64,000 bases of DNA, taken from contig OZ022258.1 in NCBI GenBank assembly GCA_963978905.1, positions 57,272,591 to 57,336,590 on the forward strand. The letters run 5' to 3'. The position numbers and the translations under genes were made by a program. A model generated the notes under the pieces. That model did not search any database, was not told where the DNA came from, and saw nothing but the letters and a program-made list of their open reading frames with translations. Shown in pieces: positions 36,203 to 47,165 of this stretch; position 1 is the first letter of the stretch, and each line of letters starts with the position of its first letter. Origin of the DNA: Trichostrongylus colubriformis (taxonomy: Eukaryota > Nematoda > Chromadorea > Rhabditida > Trichostrongylidae).

Positions 36203-38605
36203 AGAAGGGGAAAAACTTTATCCTTTGTCCTTTTATTCTGATACGTATAGGAATCAAGGGTTTTATCCTTCACCACTCTTTTGGTACAGCATAGATTATG
36301 GGAAGCGAAAATAAGGGAGGGCGAAGACTGAGGACAGGGTAGGTACCATCAGGACAGAAAGCTTACGCAGCCGCAGATGTGGCGGAGCTAGGGTCGAGCC
36401 TGGTGCCGACGAGATTTTTCCAAAATTACGACCCCTTCCAACCCTCAATACGACCCCTTCACTTTTCAATACCAAATATGAGCTCTGTAGAAGATGGAGG
36501 CCTGAATCTAGTGCGAGCTGTGTGCGTCGTATTAGTTGGGCAATTCAACATCTCCATCTCGCACCCACCACTGTGTACTCCGGACATCGCGACGCCAATT
36601 TCTTGTCTTAATGGCACCCACCCGCCTCATAGAAATTTCATGCATTTTCGTGGATTGGAATCATGATTTGATGAGTTTCACAAATGTAATCTTTTTGATT
36701 TGTCTCGAATTTCATCATTTCGTCATTTTCTTCCGAGGTGCGGCGAACACAACTTTTCATTCGTTGAGAAAGAGATCATCATCGGAGCGAATTTAGTCAA
36801 AACCTTTTAATCAGATCCAGTGAACGGACAACTACTTCATCACTGCGCTTGCGTGACATAGTGATATTGAGGCCAGTGGCAGCGAAGGGTCAATATACCT
36901 GATAAATTGCACTATACATCTTTGCTCCTTGCATCATTGCATACATCGCACCTTTGTGATGACTTTTTTCACTTTGTTATAAATCGTTCTGATGGCATAT
37001 GGATTGCAGAAAAAGGTTTGGTTATGCGATGCACTGCATTTTGACGTTTCTAATTGCTTCATAGTTAGTGAATTGTTACAAATGGTATGAAAATTCCCGT
37101 ACAAATGATTCTTGTAACATTTGTTCCCGCTGCACTTTATGACCAAGCTTCGGGCGCGGAATGAGCAACCCATTCGTGGATCGGTGGTTTCGTGAGAAGG
37201 GTCAGCTAATTCGTAAGATGGATTGCTTGATGTGGGGTGTAGGCCAGGACACTCGAATTGCACCCCAACAGTTGGGTCGTTCTATGAAATCTTCGTTCTA
37301 CTCCAAGACTTGCAAGTAACACGTGTATTGAGCGAAGTGCAGCAGAAGTCTTAATTGCATTAATCATATAAAAAAGAAAAACATAATATAGGATGCATGA
37401 TCCAGGGACAACAATCAAGCGGAAAGCCAGTGGTATGGGGACGAGATGCTTGCGTTGGTAGTACGAAAGTGAAAAAAATCGAAATGAACTGATCAAAAAG
37501 CCCGGGAAATAAGACCGCCGTCATCGATTCTCAAATGTGCGCGTCATGTTAAAAAAGGGTGGGGTTCGGATGAAACAACCGGTGGCTGCAGAAAAAGGAC
37601 CCTCCCCCATCAAAGGCGCCCTTTTCCCGGAGACACATGTTTTAGACTACAAACCTTTGAGACTGTCTGGAACCGATGACGAATTCTTTTTCTCTTCTGC
37701 GGGAGAAAGAGTTCTCTGGGACGTGTGCTGTTTCTAAACATAAGCAACAATGGTAACCAGTAGAATCCAGTTATCGGCTTTACATAGAACAACGTCCACA
37801 CACTGAACCACTAGATAAGAATCACACAGATGAATGATGTACTCTCTTGATCAAATAGAGCTAAACTGACAACCAGGTATGGTCCATGGATCAAACACCG
37901 GGGATTTACGTTTCACTGTGCTCCCCAGTCACTCGTGGTATTTACAGCAATTAAGCACATAAACGCTCTCCAAAGACACTACTAGGGTTTTACTGTAATC
38001 GTTTTAGGACTCAACAACAACGCAGCGCCTCGATCGGATGTAGAAATCCGAAATCATCAGGAGTTTGCAGGTAGTGAAATAAAAAGTCGAGGTGTTCTCT
38101 TGTGTAACAGCAAAACGGAATAAAACCGTTAAGAACCCGAGCACTAAGTCCAATCAGCGAGGGAGGGCATTTTGCTGTATGGAGCCCTAGGAACCCCAAA
38201 AATCCTCCTAGTCACTCTTTCTCCTGCATCACCAGTATATGGATAAAGATGAAGGCGGCGAGAGGCTAAATCAGTCAAAGGAAACGTTGTCCCGCCACAG
38301 CGTGAGTGCAAGCTCTGCGGGATTGCGATGAAAACCCCTTTTTCCAGTAAGGATTTCTTCCCAGATAATCTATAACGAAGTGAAATATTCGATCGCAGAG
38401 AAAATATATCCCGCCGATCTCATGTTCTGTTTACTCCTGGTGGTGCCGTTAATCATTTCTCATTGTCAACTGGGAAGCCGATCTGAATAGTGAGAACCTA
38501 ATCTGCTCTTTTAGAATACCTTCTGCTAGGATACCGCTCTTCATTTTTCTACACTGCTACTAAAGCCCTCGTTGGGCATCGTACAAGTCGAGTCGTACGA
38601 CTGTA
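36203..38605. other. No recognised feature
   Basis: Open frames on both strands (for example 36379-36666, 36934-37263, 37537-37737) have no splice or family support. A phrase around CAGCGAGGGAGGG near 38155 recurs near 39520 and may be part of another dispersed repeat. Confidence 0.4.
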
Positions 38606-39354
38606 CAGGGGGTGCCAAAAAAATTAAGTAATTTTTCTCCTCCACTTTCAACCCTACCTTAGTCGAACTTGAGCAAATTCTGACCAGGTATTTCCATCCC
38701 CAAAGTGAAGAGCAGACCTCACCCTATCTTTCTGCTCCGTAACAGCCTTCTGCACAAGCAGGAACGGGAGCTTGATCCGAATGAAAATATGTGTCACCTC
38801 AACTGAGCAGAATCCGGAGTTTCGTCGCCCTCGTTCTCAATCTTGCTGAGGTCCGTTCACTTTGGGTGCCTAAGAGGGATTCATATGCGGTGGTGTTCTT
38901 GAACATTCCGATTTTTCCGAGCTCCCAGCGCCCTTCGTTTCCAAGAACCGAAACGTGTCGTTACCAGTAAAAACCCTCCGGAGGCATGTTTGAGGCATGG
39001 AAAATGATACTCCGAATCACAGCAGCGTTGTCCTAGCAGCAAGGGCTCTGTGGCTTCCATGAACCGAAGGCCCAATCATTTGGAAGCTTCCCACAAAAGA
39101 CCTACCACGAGCCTGCCTCCACTGTTTTAAGCGGACCTTCATAGCGTAGGTGCTCTGAAGCCCCGCTGCGCCGACTGAAGGCTCCGTATTTTGATGAAGG
39201 TGAAAGCAGTGGGTCTCAGCTTGCTCGTATTTCTGAAGGAACATTTCGGGAATATTCTGCCCCATTACTTTTATCTCTCTCGTTTCCCTATGTTTTGTAT
39301 ACCGGGCGGATCTGAGCCGTGAGCAAAATACTTTATTTTTTTTGGCACCTCCTG
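38606..39354. mobile_element. DNA transposon family X, copy 2 (749 bases, uninterrupted)
   Basis: Inverted ends CAGGGGGTGCCAAAAAAATT and TTATTTTTTTTGGCACCTCCTG (right end read in pieces), with TA on both sides, the Tc1/mariner target duplication. Shares ends and interior with 24927-26512 in reverse orientation. A broken minus-strand frame gives no recognised transposase. It is probably non-autonomous, mobilised by a Tc1/mariner-type enzyme supplied elsewhere. Confidence 0.82.
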
Positions 39355-39659
39355 TATATTTTATGACACTGTGACTATGACTATGGTAGGAGCTTGTCCG
39401 GAGCGATATTTGATTAGCCAAACTACCGTTGTTACTATTTATTACTGGTATCACATCTCACTTTTAAATGATACACCTTAGGCCAGTAGCAGCCGCTCTG
39501 CGACTGACTAAATCCCAGTCAGCGAGGGAGGGGGCATTGTGCTAAACGTGTGAGACCGACAATGCTATTGACAAGGCACATACTTATTTGACTTTGAAGA
39601 AACATTAACATTTCTGGACATGACTTATATGCCAATACCGTGCTGTACAATGTAGGGAC
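39355..39659. other. No recognised feature
   Basis: Short spacer between the X copy 2 and the MITE-like copy 2. Confidence 0.5.
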
Positions 39660-39905
39660 CAAAAAATCAAAGTGGGGGTGGAGGCGGGGAGGGGGGGGGC
39701 AACGCCACCCATCACTCACGTCGAAGCTTCTTCCCACCCTAGGCTTAGATTGAAATTCATATTCCCTCCTCCTAAATGAAAAAGCATCTGCCAAAGCATT
39801 TGTCTCATGTCCTTAGGCATAAGCCTAGGAAGTGATAGGAGCTTCGACGTCGGTGAAGATTTTGCATTTCACCCCCTTTCCCGACTTCAGTTGAACCTGT
39901 GGTTC
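39660..39905. repeat. MITE-like palindromic element, copy 2
   Basis: Shares with 21202-21445 the blocks CCCTAGGCTTAGATTGAAAT, CTCCTCCTAAATGAAAAAGC, GCATAAGCCTAGGAAG and GCTTCGACGTCGGTGAA, with G-rich and C-rich ends. The arms are more diverged than in copy 1, so this copy is older. Confidence 0.65.
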
Positions 39906-40164
39906 CTCGAAGCCGTCAGACTTCACGTGATTTCGCGTGATCGCGGCTCCGAGCGTGAGGTTGCAATATCTCAATGTCGTAGAATCGAGTGGGAAAGTGC
40001 GACACACAGGATAGCAAAAAGGCGAAGTCTGACAGTGGCCCCGTTCATAGCTTCGGAGTATGCGCGGAAAGGGTGAGGCAAATTACGACACAAAATCGCT
40101 TCGCAGCGACGTACTTGCGGCGCTACCAGTACGACTTGCCCAATCGATTGCCCTTGAGAGCCCG

Positions 40165-40315
40165 GCAGAGCGTGGCTACGTTACATTTGCACTTCCACCC
40201 ATGCCACATCGCCTCGCTTGAAGGCTGCCATGTCCTGCCACTGGCACTCGCACCCGTCGCGCAGCTAGCCGCGGGCGACCTCGAGATCTTCTGTCGTAAG
40301 TAGCCTCACCAGTGC
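40165..40315 (-). repeat. GC-rich dispersed repeat, copy 1
   Basis: On the minus strand: CTACTTACGACAGAAGATCT, GGGTGCGAGTGCCAGTGGCA, GGACATGGCAGCCTTCAAGC and GAGGCGATGTGGCATGGGTG. The same phrases in the same order occupy 63858-63990 on the plus strand. Non-coding. Confidence 0.65.
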
Positions 40316-40319
40316 GAAA

Positions 40320-40790
40320 CAATGAAGATGCGTATCGATCGCAAGAACTGCGGAATTTGCCGAATTGTGGAAATGCAGAATTGTGGATTTTGCAGAAAAT
40401 CATCGTATCGCATCGATTTCCATGCTACGAAGAGTTGAGAGGACCAGAGAAAGGGAAGGAATGAAAAGTGCAGAATTGCGGAATACGCGAAATTGGAACT
40501 GCTGAATCGTGGAATTTGCGGAAACCATTACATACGCATTGATTCCTATGCTAGGAATCGACGAGAGGATGAAAGAAGCTAAAAATCGGGAAGTACCCTT
40601 ATTTCCGTAAGTTCCACAGTTCCGCATTACCGTAAAATCCACAACTCCGCACTTCCACAACTCTCCCGATGGATACGTAGCTACTCTTCCATCCGCAAAT
40701 TCCGCAATTCTCCCAATAGATACCTACCCAATCCTTTTCTTCAAATTCCGCAAGTTCCAAAATTATGAACACTACCTTGATCCACATTAG
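40320..40790. repeat. TTCCGCAA-type repeat, locus 2 (outer edge of left arm)
   Basis: Dense GCGGAATTTGCGG-type words with intervening ATCGATTTCCATGCTA blocks at intervals of about 150-170 bases. The part above about 40535 is nearly identical (inverted) to 57950-58215; below that the match drops to family-level similarity. The edge of the inverted duplication therefore lies inside this repeat. Confidence 0.65.
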
Positions 40791-41040
40791 TGTGGTGATC
40801 ACGCTGTAGAACTTCCATCGATATCAACTGGTTATTATCGATTTTCATAATACATTGTTTCACAGTGCAATGCACGCAGTGTGGGCTGCGCAGTAGTAAA
40901 ACTGGTAACCATTTCAACCATTAAATTAAGCGCAAACAGGATATGGGAAGGCTATTAAGCTGGGACACACAATTGTACCCTTAGAACTAGACAGAAATTC
41001 GTGAGTTCCTCTCACAGTGCTACTGAGTACCTACGCTTGC

Positions 41041-41319
41041 AATTTTTTTTTGCAGTGCACTCAAGTATGAAGGAGTATCAAAACCTCGTACATGAGGACT
41101 GTCAAAGAATGGAAACACCAACTGCTTATATCATCAGACAGCAAAATTCGAAGAATCTTTATCAAAATCTCGTCATGGGATCAGCAAAATCCGCACATTT
41201 TCGGACAAATCTTCATAACGGTAGCCGCGGAGAGTTTCATTCTGTCGCAGAAACCGCTCGCTTTTAGAGAAAGGCAGCTGGAAGTTCACTTGAGGTATTT
41301 TGTGGCAAGAAAACGGTAG
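41041..41319 (+). CDS. Doubtful 3' exon convergent with astacin A
   Basis: A strong acceptor (CAATTTTTTTTTGCAG) ends at about 41056 and is followed by two overlapping open frames, one ending at 41267, one at 41319 (HQLLISSDSKIRRIFIKISS, ending LRYFVARKR). If real, this would be a last exon convergent with the astacin, 15 bases from its stop. An identical exon would be at 57435-57713 on the minus strand. No family recognised. Confidence 0.22.
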
Positions 41320-41333
41320 AAATGTAGGATTTC

Positions 41334-44300
41334 TCACGAGTAGCTATCCTGGCATTTGAAGCCACTTCCTGTGATCACTGGAGAAGAAGGTTTTGTAACC
41401 ACTGGTTTCCTTGTTGTAGTGGTGGTCTGTTGAGGAACAGCTCGAGGAGTAGTTCGAGGTTCAGCTCGAGGTTCAGCCACGTCAGGGTTTGGCTTTGTCC
41501 TGTCACTTGTTGCAGGAACTAAATGCTTCGTTTAATCAAACAAAATGGTAAGTATGGAGAAATAAACAAAAAGTTACCGTGACGGTATTCAAGGACAGTC
41601 TTGGTCCTATCAAATCTGTTATAGGTCATTATCGGAACACGGTTTGTGTAAGAGCGCAGGGTTGTTCCAACAGCTTCATGTGAGCAGAATCTTCAATATT
41701 CCATAACGTAATAGGTAATTGCCACGCATCTTGATGCGACTTAATAATCATTACTGTTTTGCTCATTACCGTGATCAAGATGGCGTCCAACAAAAAACCA
41801 GCTGATCATTTCAGTTAGACAGATTCTCGAATTTCGTCTCAGAAGTCATCTTTACACCGACTTCGTACCTGTAGCCAGTTAGAGTTTGATCCTGATTGGT
41901 CTTGATCTCCACACCAGCATATTTACAACCGTCAACGGAAACTCCTTTCGTGAAATCTACTATTCTCACTTCAATTTCGGTTCCTTTTGGAGACTGTAAA
42001 ACTCGAGATTGTCACATTTAATGATTTTGATATTAATGGCCATCGGACTGTTAAATTACTGTGAAAGACGTTTTTAACGTTTGCCAACCACTTTCGCGGT
42101 CTCGGCATTGGAATGCACAGCGAAGCTGTGATGCTTCATAAAAAGAATTCATAACGTAAACGAAACGTACTTCAATCCAGTAGTTGCATGTCATGAAGTC
42201 CTCCTCCTCATCGCCGCCACGACCAATCACATCCTCGAACCTCTGCCAGGCTTTTGAAGCTTGAATTGTTTCGCCACATCCCGATGGCTGAAGTGAACCT
42301 TTTTTACACATTGATTATCACACACTTACATACACTTGAATGATTGCGCACTCGTTCGTTGCAGAGATCTCCGCCGTAGCCGCCAGGGCATATGCACTTT
42401 TGGCAGTTTCGTGGATGAGGAAATCCTCCCATGTGGCACTTGGCCGACGTAGTAGGGTTGCATCTTTCTAAAACATCTTATTAACGATGAAGAAACAGTG
42501 ACTGACACTGGTATTTGTTTCCCATGGTTTTGACCTACCATATCACGGTAGCAATTTGGGCTACATAAAGAAATGATGCCTGGCCCTAGTGTACATTTTG
42601 ATGCTAGCGCATGGCAGATAGAAAACATGATTGTTTCGGTCAAATAACGGATGTGCACTCCTGTACTAGTTTGTAGATGGAGGTGAGAACGAGCTCTGCG
42701 CGGGCGGATAAATTTCTTAGTGGTCTGTTAAGAGTAGTTCATCAAACCTTTGCATTTGTAGTGTTCGTTGAGCATGGAAAGGTCGATGAATGAAATGAAT
42801 GGAGATCCGAGAGTTTGTTGATAGGAGACGTCGTTGGGTACCATTGTTGGTTTCCCATTGAAGGATGCACTGATAGTAAAATTTAAATTAAAAGCTGCGT
42901 TTATTTTCGTTTTTTCATGCAGGAACCACTGACCACTTTTGAATCAAAGGTAAGGAACATTATATTGTTCCCGTGATGAATGAAAATCTCGGATGTGAAA
43001 CCATACATTTTGTGTGCAAACACACCTATTCGCGCCATAGTGTAAAACGCTACCGAAGTCGTACTTCATACCATAGTTGTCGTTCCTCTGTGGTGTCTCT
43101 TTATTAAATTGATCCAGCCAGCTCGCATAAAACATAACTGATAAGTCATAGCTCACTGTTGTTTGAGTTTCTTTCTATGACTGCATATACTTGGAAATTC
43201 ACTGCTATATTCAGTTTGAGACTGATGATTTCCGTTACAATTCTTCCACCCATCGCTATAACTACAATTTCACGAGGAATTCTGCTGGAAATACGGCTAC
43301 TTTAGCAAGCGGACGGATACGTTCGCTTAAGATTGAGCAATTTCAGATTGGGTTTGGGTGTTCAGTGAAGCGGAATTTACCCACTGTGAAAAAGGTGATT
43401 GGTACAAGAAAAAGTGGAAATTGTGTAGCTAGCTCGCGATACGTTATGAGCTCCTCATAAAGGTATACAGTGGTCGGCGAATTCTTGTGGCTTGAATGCT
43501 TCAACATATGAGCGTTCCATGCGCTGCTTACGACCGCCGTTTCTTACCGATACGCATATGGAGGAAAACAACTATGCAAGGGGATGGGTCTATAACTTCT
43601 GTTTTTCGAGTTTTCGGCACTGTTTTCTATATTGCCGCACTACATGCAATACCTCTATTTTCACTAACGATTATGCAATCCAGCTTGTGCACAGTGGTGT
43701 AATCTACTTAACCACTACATACAATGCTTCGAAGCTGACCCGTGAAGGCTGATTGGTGCTTCTTCGGAGTATTTCAAAGCTACTTACGCCTACCTTGATA
43801 TTATGTTTGAGCAACATTATGTGTTCGTCACGATCATATCGGGATTGTTCATGGTGGAATCCAAGAGCGTGACCAAGCTCGTGCGCCGCAGTGCCAATCG
43901 AATCACAGCCTCTACCCAGCGATAGTTTCTGTTCTTTACCCAGTCTTCCCACATATGACCAACATCCTTGCTCCGGAAACACCATTATTCGATCCGTTGC
44001 TGAGACAGAAAGGTAATTCAAGTCGGTTCTAAACCATTTCGTGTCCACTTTTATAAAATGTAGGTATTGCTTATTGTTCAGATGTGAAGTTTTTGTTAAA
44101 TAGAGTAGGTCAGATGCCTTCGTTTATCGCTTTGAAAAATATGACAGTCGCGCTTGCACGCTAACGTATACTAATTTCTCACCCATTCGGTTTTCTGCGA
44201 AATTAATGCAGGTGTCCTTCTCCCACAGTTTTGCTGCTTTCACAAACACACTTCGCATCTTTCTACCTGCAGATTGATAGCAATTATCACGGTGCAATGA

Positions 44301-45234
44301 ATCCTGTAGATCAAAATCGAACTCCTGTGCTTACTGGCAAAAGCATGGAAGTAGTAGTTCACTCCATTTGCCCATATCGTGTTTGGATACCTGTGGTCTT
44401 TGAATGCTTGTCGTTTTGTACGATTTGATGCTCCTTCAACTTCAGCTGCCACTTCCTTTATATCCTCCACCATCTCGTCTGCTTGCTCCCTTTAACGATA
44501 CTCCATGCAATACGTATTTTCTGCAGTTCCCTATCCTACACATACTCTGATAGAACCATGTCGCCTTGATAGAGATCTTCAACAATGCCACTGTTATTAT
44601 TAACTTCGTTGATGGTGTCTCCCGTCTCTTTGACATGATCCCTCTTGAAAAACCGCACGTTCTGTAAAATGCAATTACTGTCGATCTTCTGCTACATATG
44701 CACACAGCGCATCTCCGTGCAAACCATGAAATGAACACAATCGTTCACATTCCGAGACTGTTCCCTTATATGTGACTCATGTGTCCTAGGCAGAGAAACA
44801 TTTTTGGTAGCTGATCACTATCACCTTGAGTTTTTCCATGATTGCCTTCAAACGCTGTGGTGTGACCTTCAACGCCTTCACTATTTTATCCTTCACACTT
44901 CCGAGCTTGTTACGGACTTTAAGGAAAGCCGTATTATTGAAGAGCTGAAATTGTAAGGAAAAATACATGGACAATTTCAAAAAGAGCATAAAGTGTGATT
45001 ACTTTGACTCATTGAATCGAAACGTGAAATTCAAAAGGGGGAAAGTTATGAAGTCGGTAGTCGATAGTGAACAAGCCCAACCTTTTTGAAGCCCACGATC
45101 GTTACATTCTTGATTTTTTGACCGACGTTTTTTGCTCCAGAGAGGAGTCCCTTCGCCTTTTCCATAACGCCTCCAAATCCAAGGAATCCATTGGTTACCA
45201 CGACCAGGAGCAAGAGGAGCAATATTGATCTCAT
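41334..45234 (-). CDS. Astacin metalloprotease, EGF and CUB domains, copy A
   Basis: Mirror image of copy B. Minus-strand exons: 45082-45234, 44825-44944, 44546-44661, 44335-44489, 44183-44266, about 43794-43999, about 43026-43137, 42748-42869, 42352-42467, 42171-42287, 41869-41993, 41577-41689 and 41334-41518. It encodes a signal peptide (MRSILLLLLLVVVTNG), a lysine-rich propeptide, a furin-like site NRTKR, the zinc motif HELGHALGFHHEQSRYDRD, then SVLHYG where the Met-turn should have SxMHY, an EGF-like module, a CUB domain and a Thr/Pro-rich tail ending GFKCQDSYS. Secreted zinc endopeptidases of this layout are released by infective larvae or act in cuticle remodelling in nematodes; the role here is inference. 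Protein differences from copy B appear to be none within the exons read. The ATG sits one base after ATTACAG, a trans-splice-like acceptor. Confidence 0.93.
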
Positions 45235-47165
45235 CCTGTAATGAGGTAAATAGTACCTTTGCATTCTTAAATAAGACCCAGTTACGAGCCGCAGCTACGA
45301 TAGTGTGCACTAGTATAATGTACTTAATAGTGTGTACACTTATGCAGTAACACTCCGAATATATTCACTAGTCTTTCCATCATTTCCTTAGCATCTGGTG
45401 AAAATTTATCATGGTTTTGACATTTAAAGGAAAGGGTTCTTATAAAATGGCTGTGCTATTTGGAAGGTACTTATGGAATTCGAAAAGACATGCTTGAAGT
45501 GTTCATTGATAGCATGGGCTGGCATCGGGATGTGACGATTATGAAAGGAAGCACACGCTGCGTAGCTTTCGTCTCCATTTTATTGCCTTCTAACCCCATG
45601 CTTACATCAATGTGACGGCTGAAAAAACATCGGAACACTGTGACACGGCGACGAAGCCTTTATTTTGAATCTATAAGTCAATCCAGCTTTCATCGTAGGC
45701 CGAAATTCCAGCTACGCCACGTTGCATATGAGTGAATGCAGCTTTTTTGACCTCATTCTACAGCATGATGCTTGGGCGTCATTTCCGTCAACGTTTTCAG
45801 TATAGCCCAACGTTCCACCGTCACTGCCGCTACTATGCGGCTGATACGACTGGGAAGGCGCCTGCTTCTTGCCAAACGAGGCATCGCTAGAGTATACTTC
45901 CCGGATGTATTGTCCTTCTTCAGTTCCGCTGCCCATTTACCCGAGTAGCCTCCAGAGTCCATGTGACACGATTTGTCACCCTTTCCTTACCGTGGCTCAC
46001 AATAACAAAAAAACTTTTTGTTTCCACTTCGTACAAGTGATTGCAGTAGTTCTATGCCCACGATCTCAAGCGATAGGTTTCCTGACTGTATGTTATGAAT
46101 TATTCCTCAGTACCGTACTTAATCGTCAGACTGGACTACGTTTACTTGGAATCTTGGAAAGCGAGGTGCATTGCCAGAAAAAAGGTTAGGCTAACGAACA
46201 CGAGTATATTGACCGGCTGAATACAGGAAATGGATAGAGATTTTCTATGTGCATGAGTCGAAAAGTGGTACTTACAAAAGAAATGTAAAATGATAATGGC
46301 ACAATTGACACACTTGGTCGAGATTCCAAATCTTGTAAATGAAAGCACTGATATGATTGAAGTGCCAGTATGGTGGAAAGAGCCGTAGAAACGAGGCACG
46401 TCGTCGCTCACTGGATAGGCCAACTGCGGAGAAAGATTTCTACAGCACAGATGCACTTATTCTCTTATTAAACATCACGCCTGGAGCGCCAGGTCGATTA
46501 TAGGATAATTTCCCAAAAGATATTTCACTACAGAACCTCACATAATGTTTCCCTTCGGACTGCATTGTGTGTACTGTAGAAATTGTTCTGGAAGAGAATG
46601 TCTACTCACAATTCCAAACCCCACGAAAGCTAGCAAGGTTATCATAATGGGTAGTGACAATTCTCAGGTAAGGAATAACGTAGATGTCACGTGTGCGAAG
46701 AGGGCAAACTTTAAAGACACACTTGTCTTGATGATATTCTTGCAAATTCAATTACTACAGTAACGATCCAGAAGGTTTCTTGCGTTTATTTGGTCTTTCC
46801 ATTAATTGAATAGTTATTGATATAGCATAATAATTTCAAAATTAGCTCGACAATCTCTGAAAGATAGTGCCACGTAATATGTAGTCTTTTTATTTTTTCA
46901 ATTTACACTCGTGCAAGCCTAAGGAAAAATTTAATAGGAGCATGATAAAAGATGATGACTTGGTTATAGAGATGCAACTGCAGTTATTACAATAAGGTTT
47001 AACATACAGCTAAAAACGTTACATCGAGTCAAGTAGGAATATTTCGCCCAAACTGACGCATGTAGATGAAGCACGAGCTTCTGTCATGCTGATGGAATCT
47101 TGAGTGACTCTGTTATTTCATCACCGGGTTGTCAGGGACCGATCTCGAAACGACGCTGCAAACGC
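45235..47165. other. Upstream flank of astacin A
   Basis: No gene recognised. Minus-strand frames at 45712-45962 (one reads QAPSQSYQPHSSGSDGGTLG) are mildly protein-like, but acceptor support is weak. The promoter of the astacin must lie here; no motif can be named. The same sequence, inverted, is 51590-53518. Confidence 0.4.

Noticed and set aside
43191..43460. 89-codon plus-strand frame in the left arm and its mirror at 55293-55562
   Set aside because: It lies antisense in an astacin intron, has no splice support, and its composition is not protein-like beyond chance.
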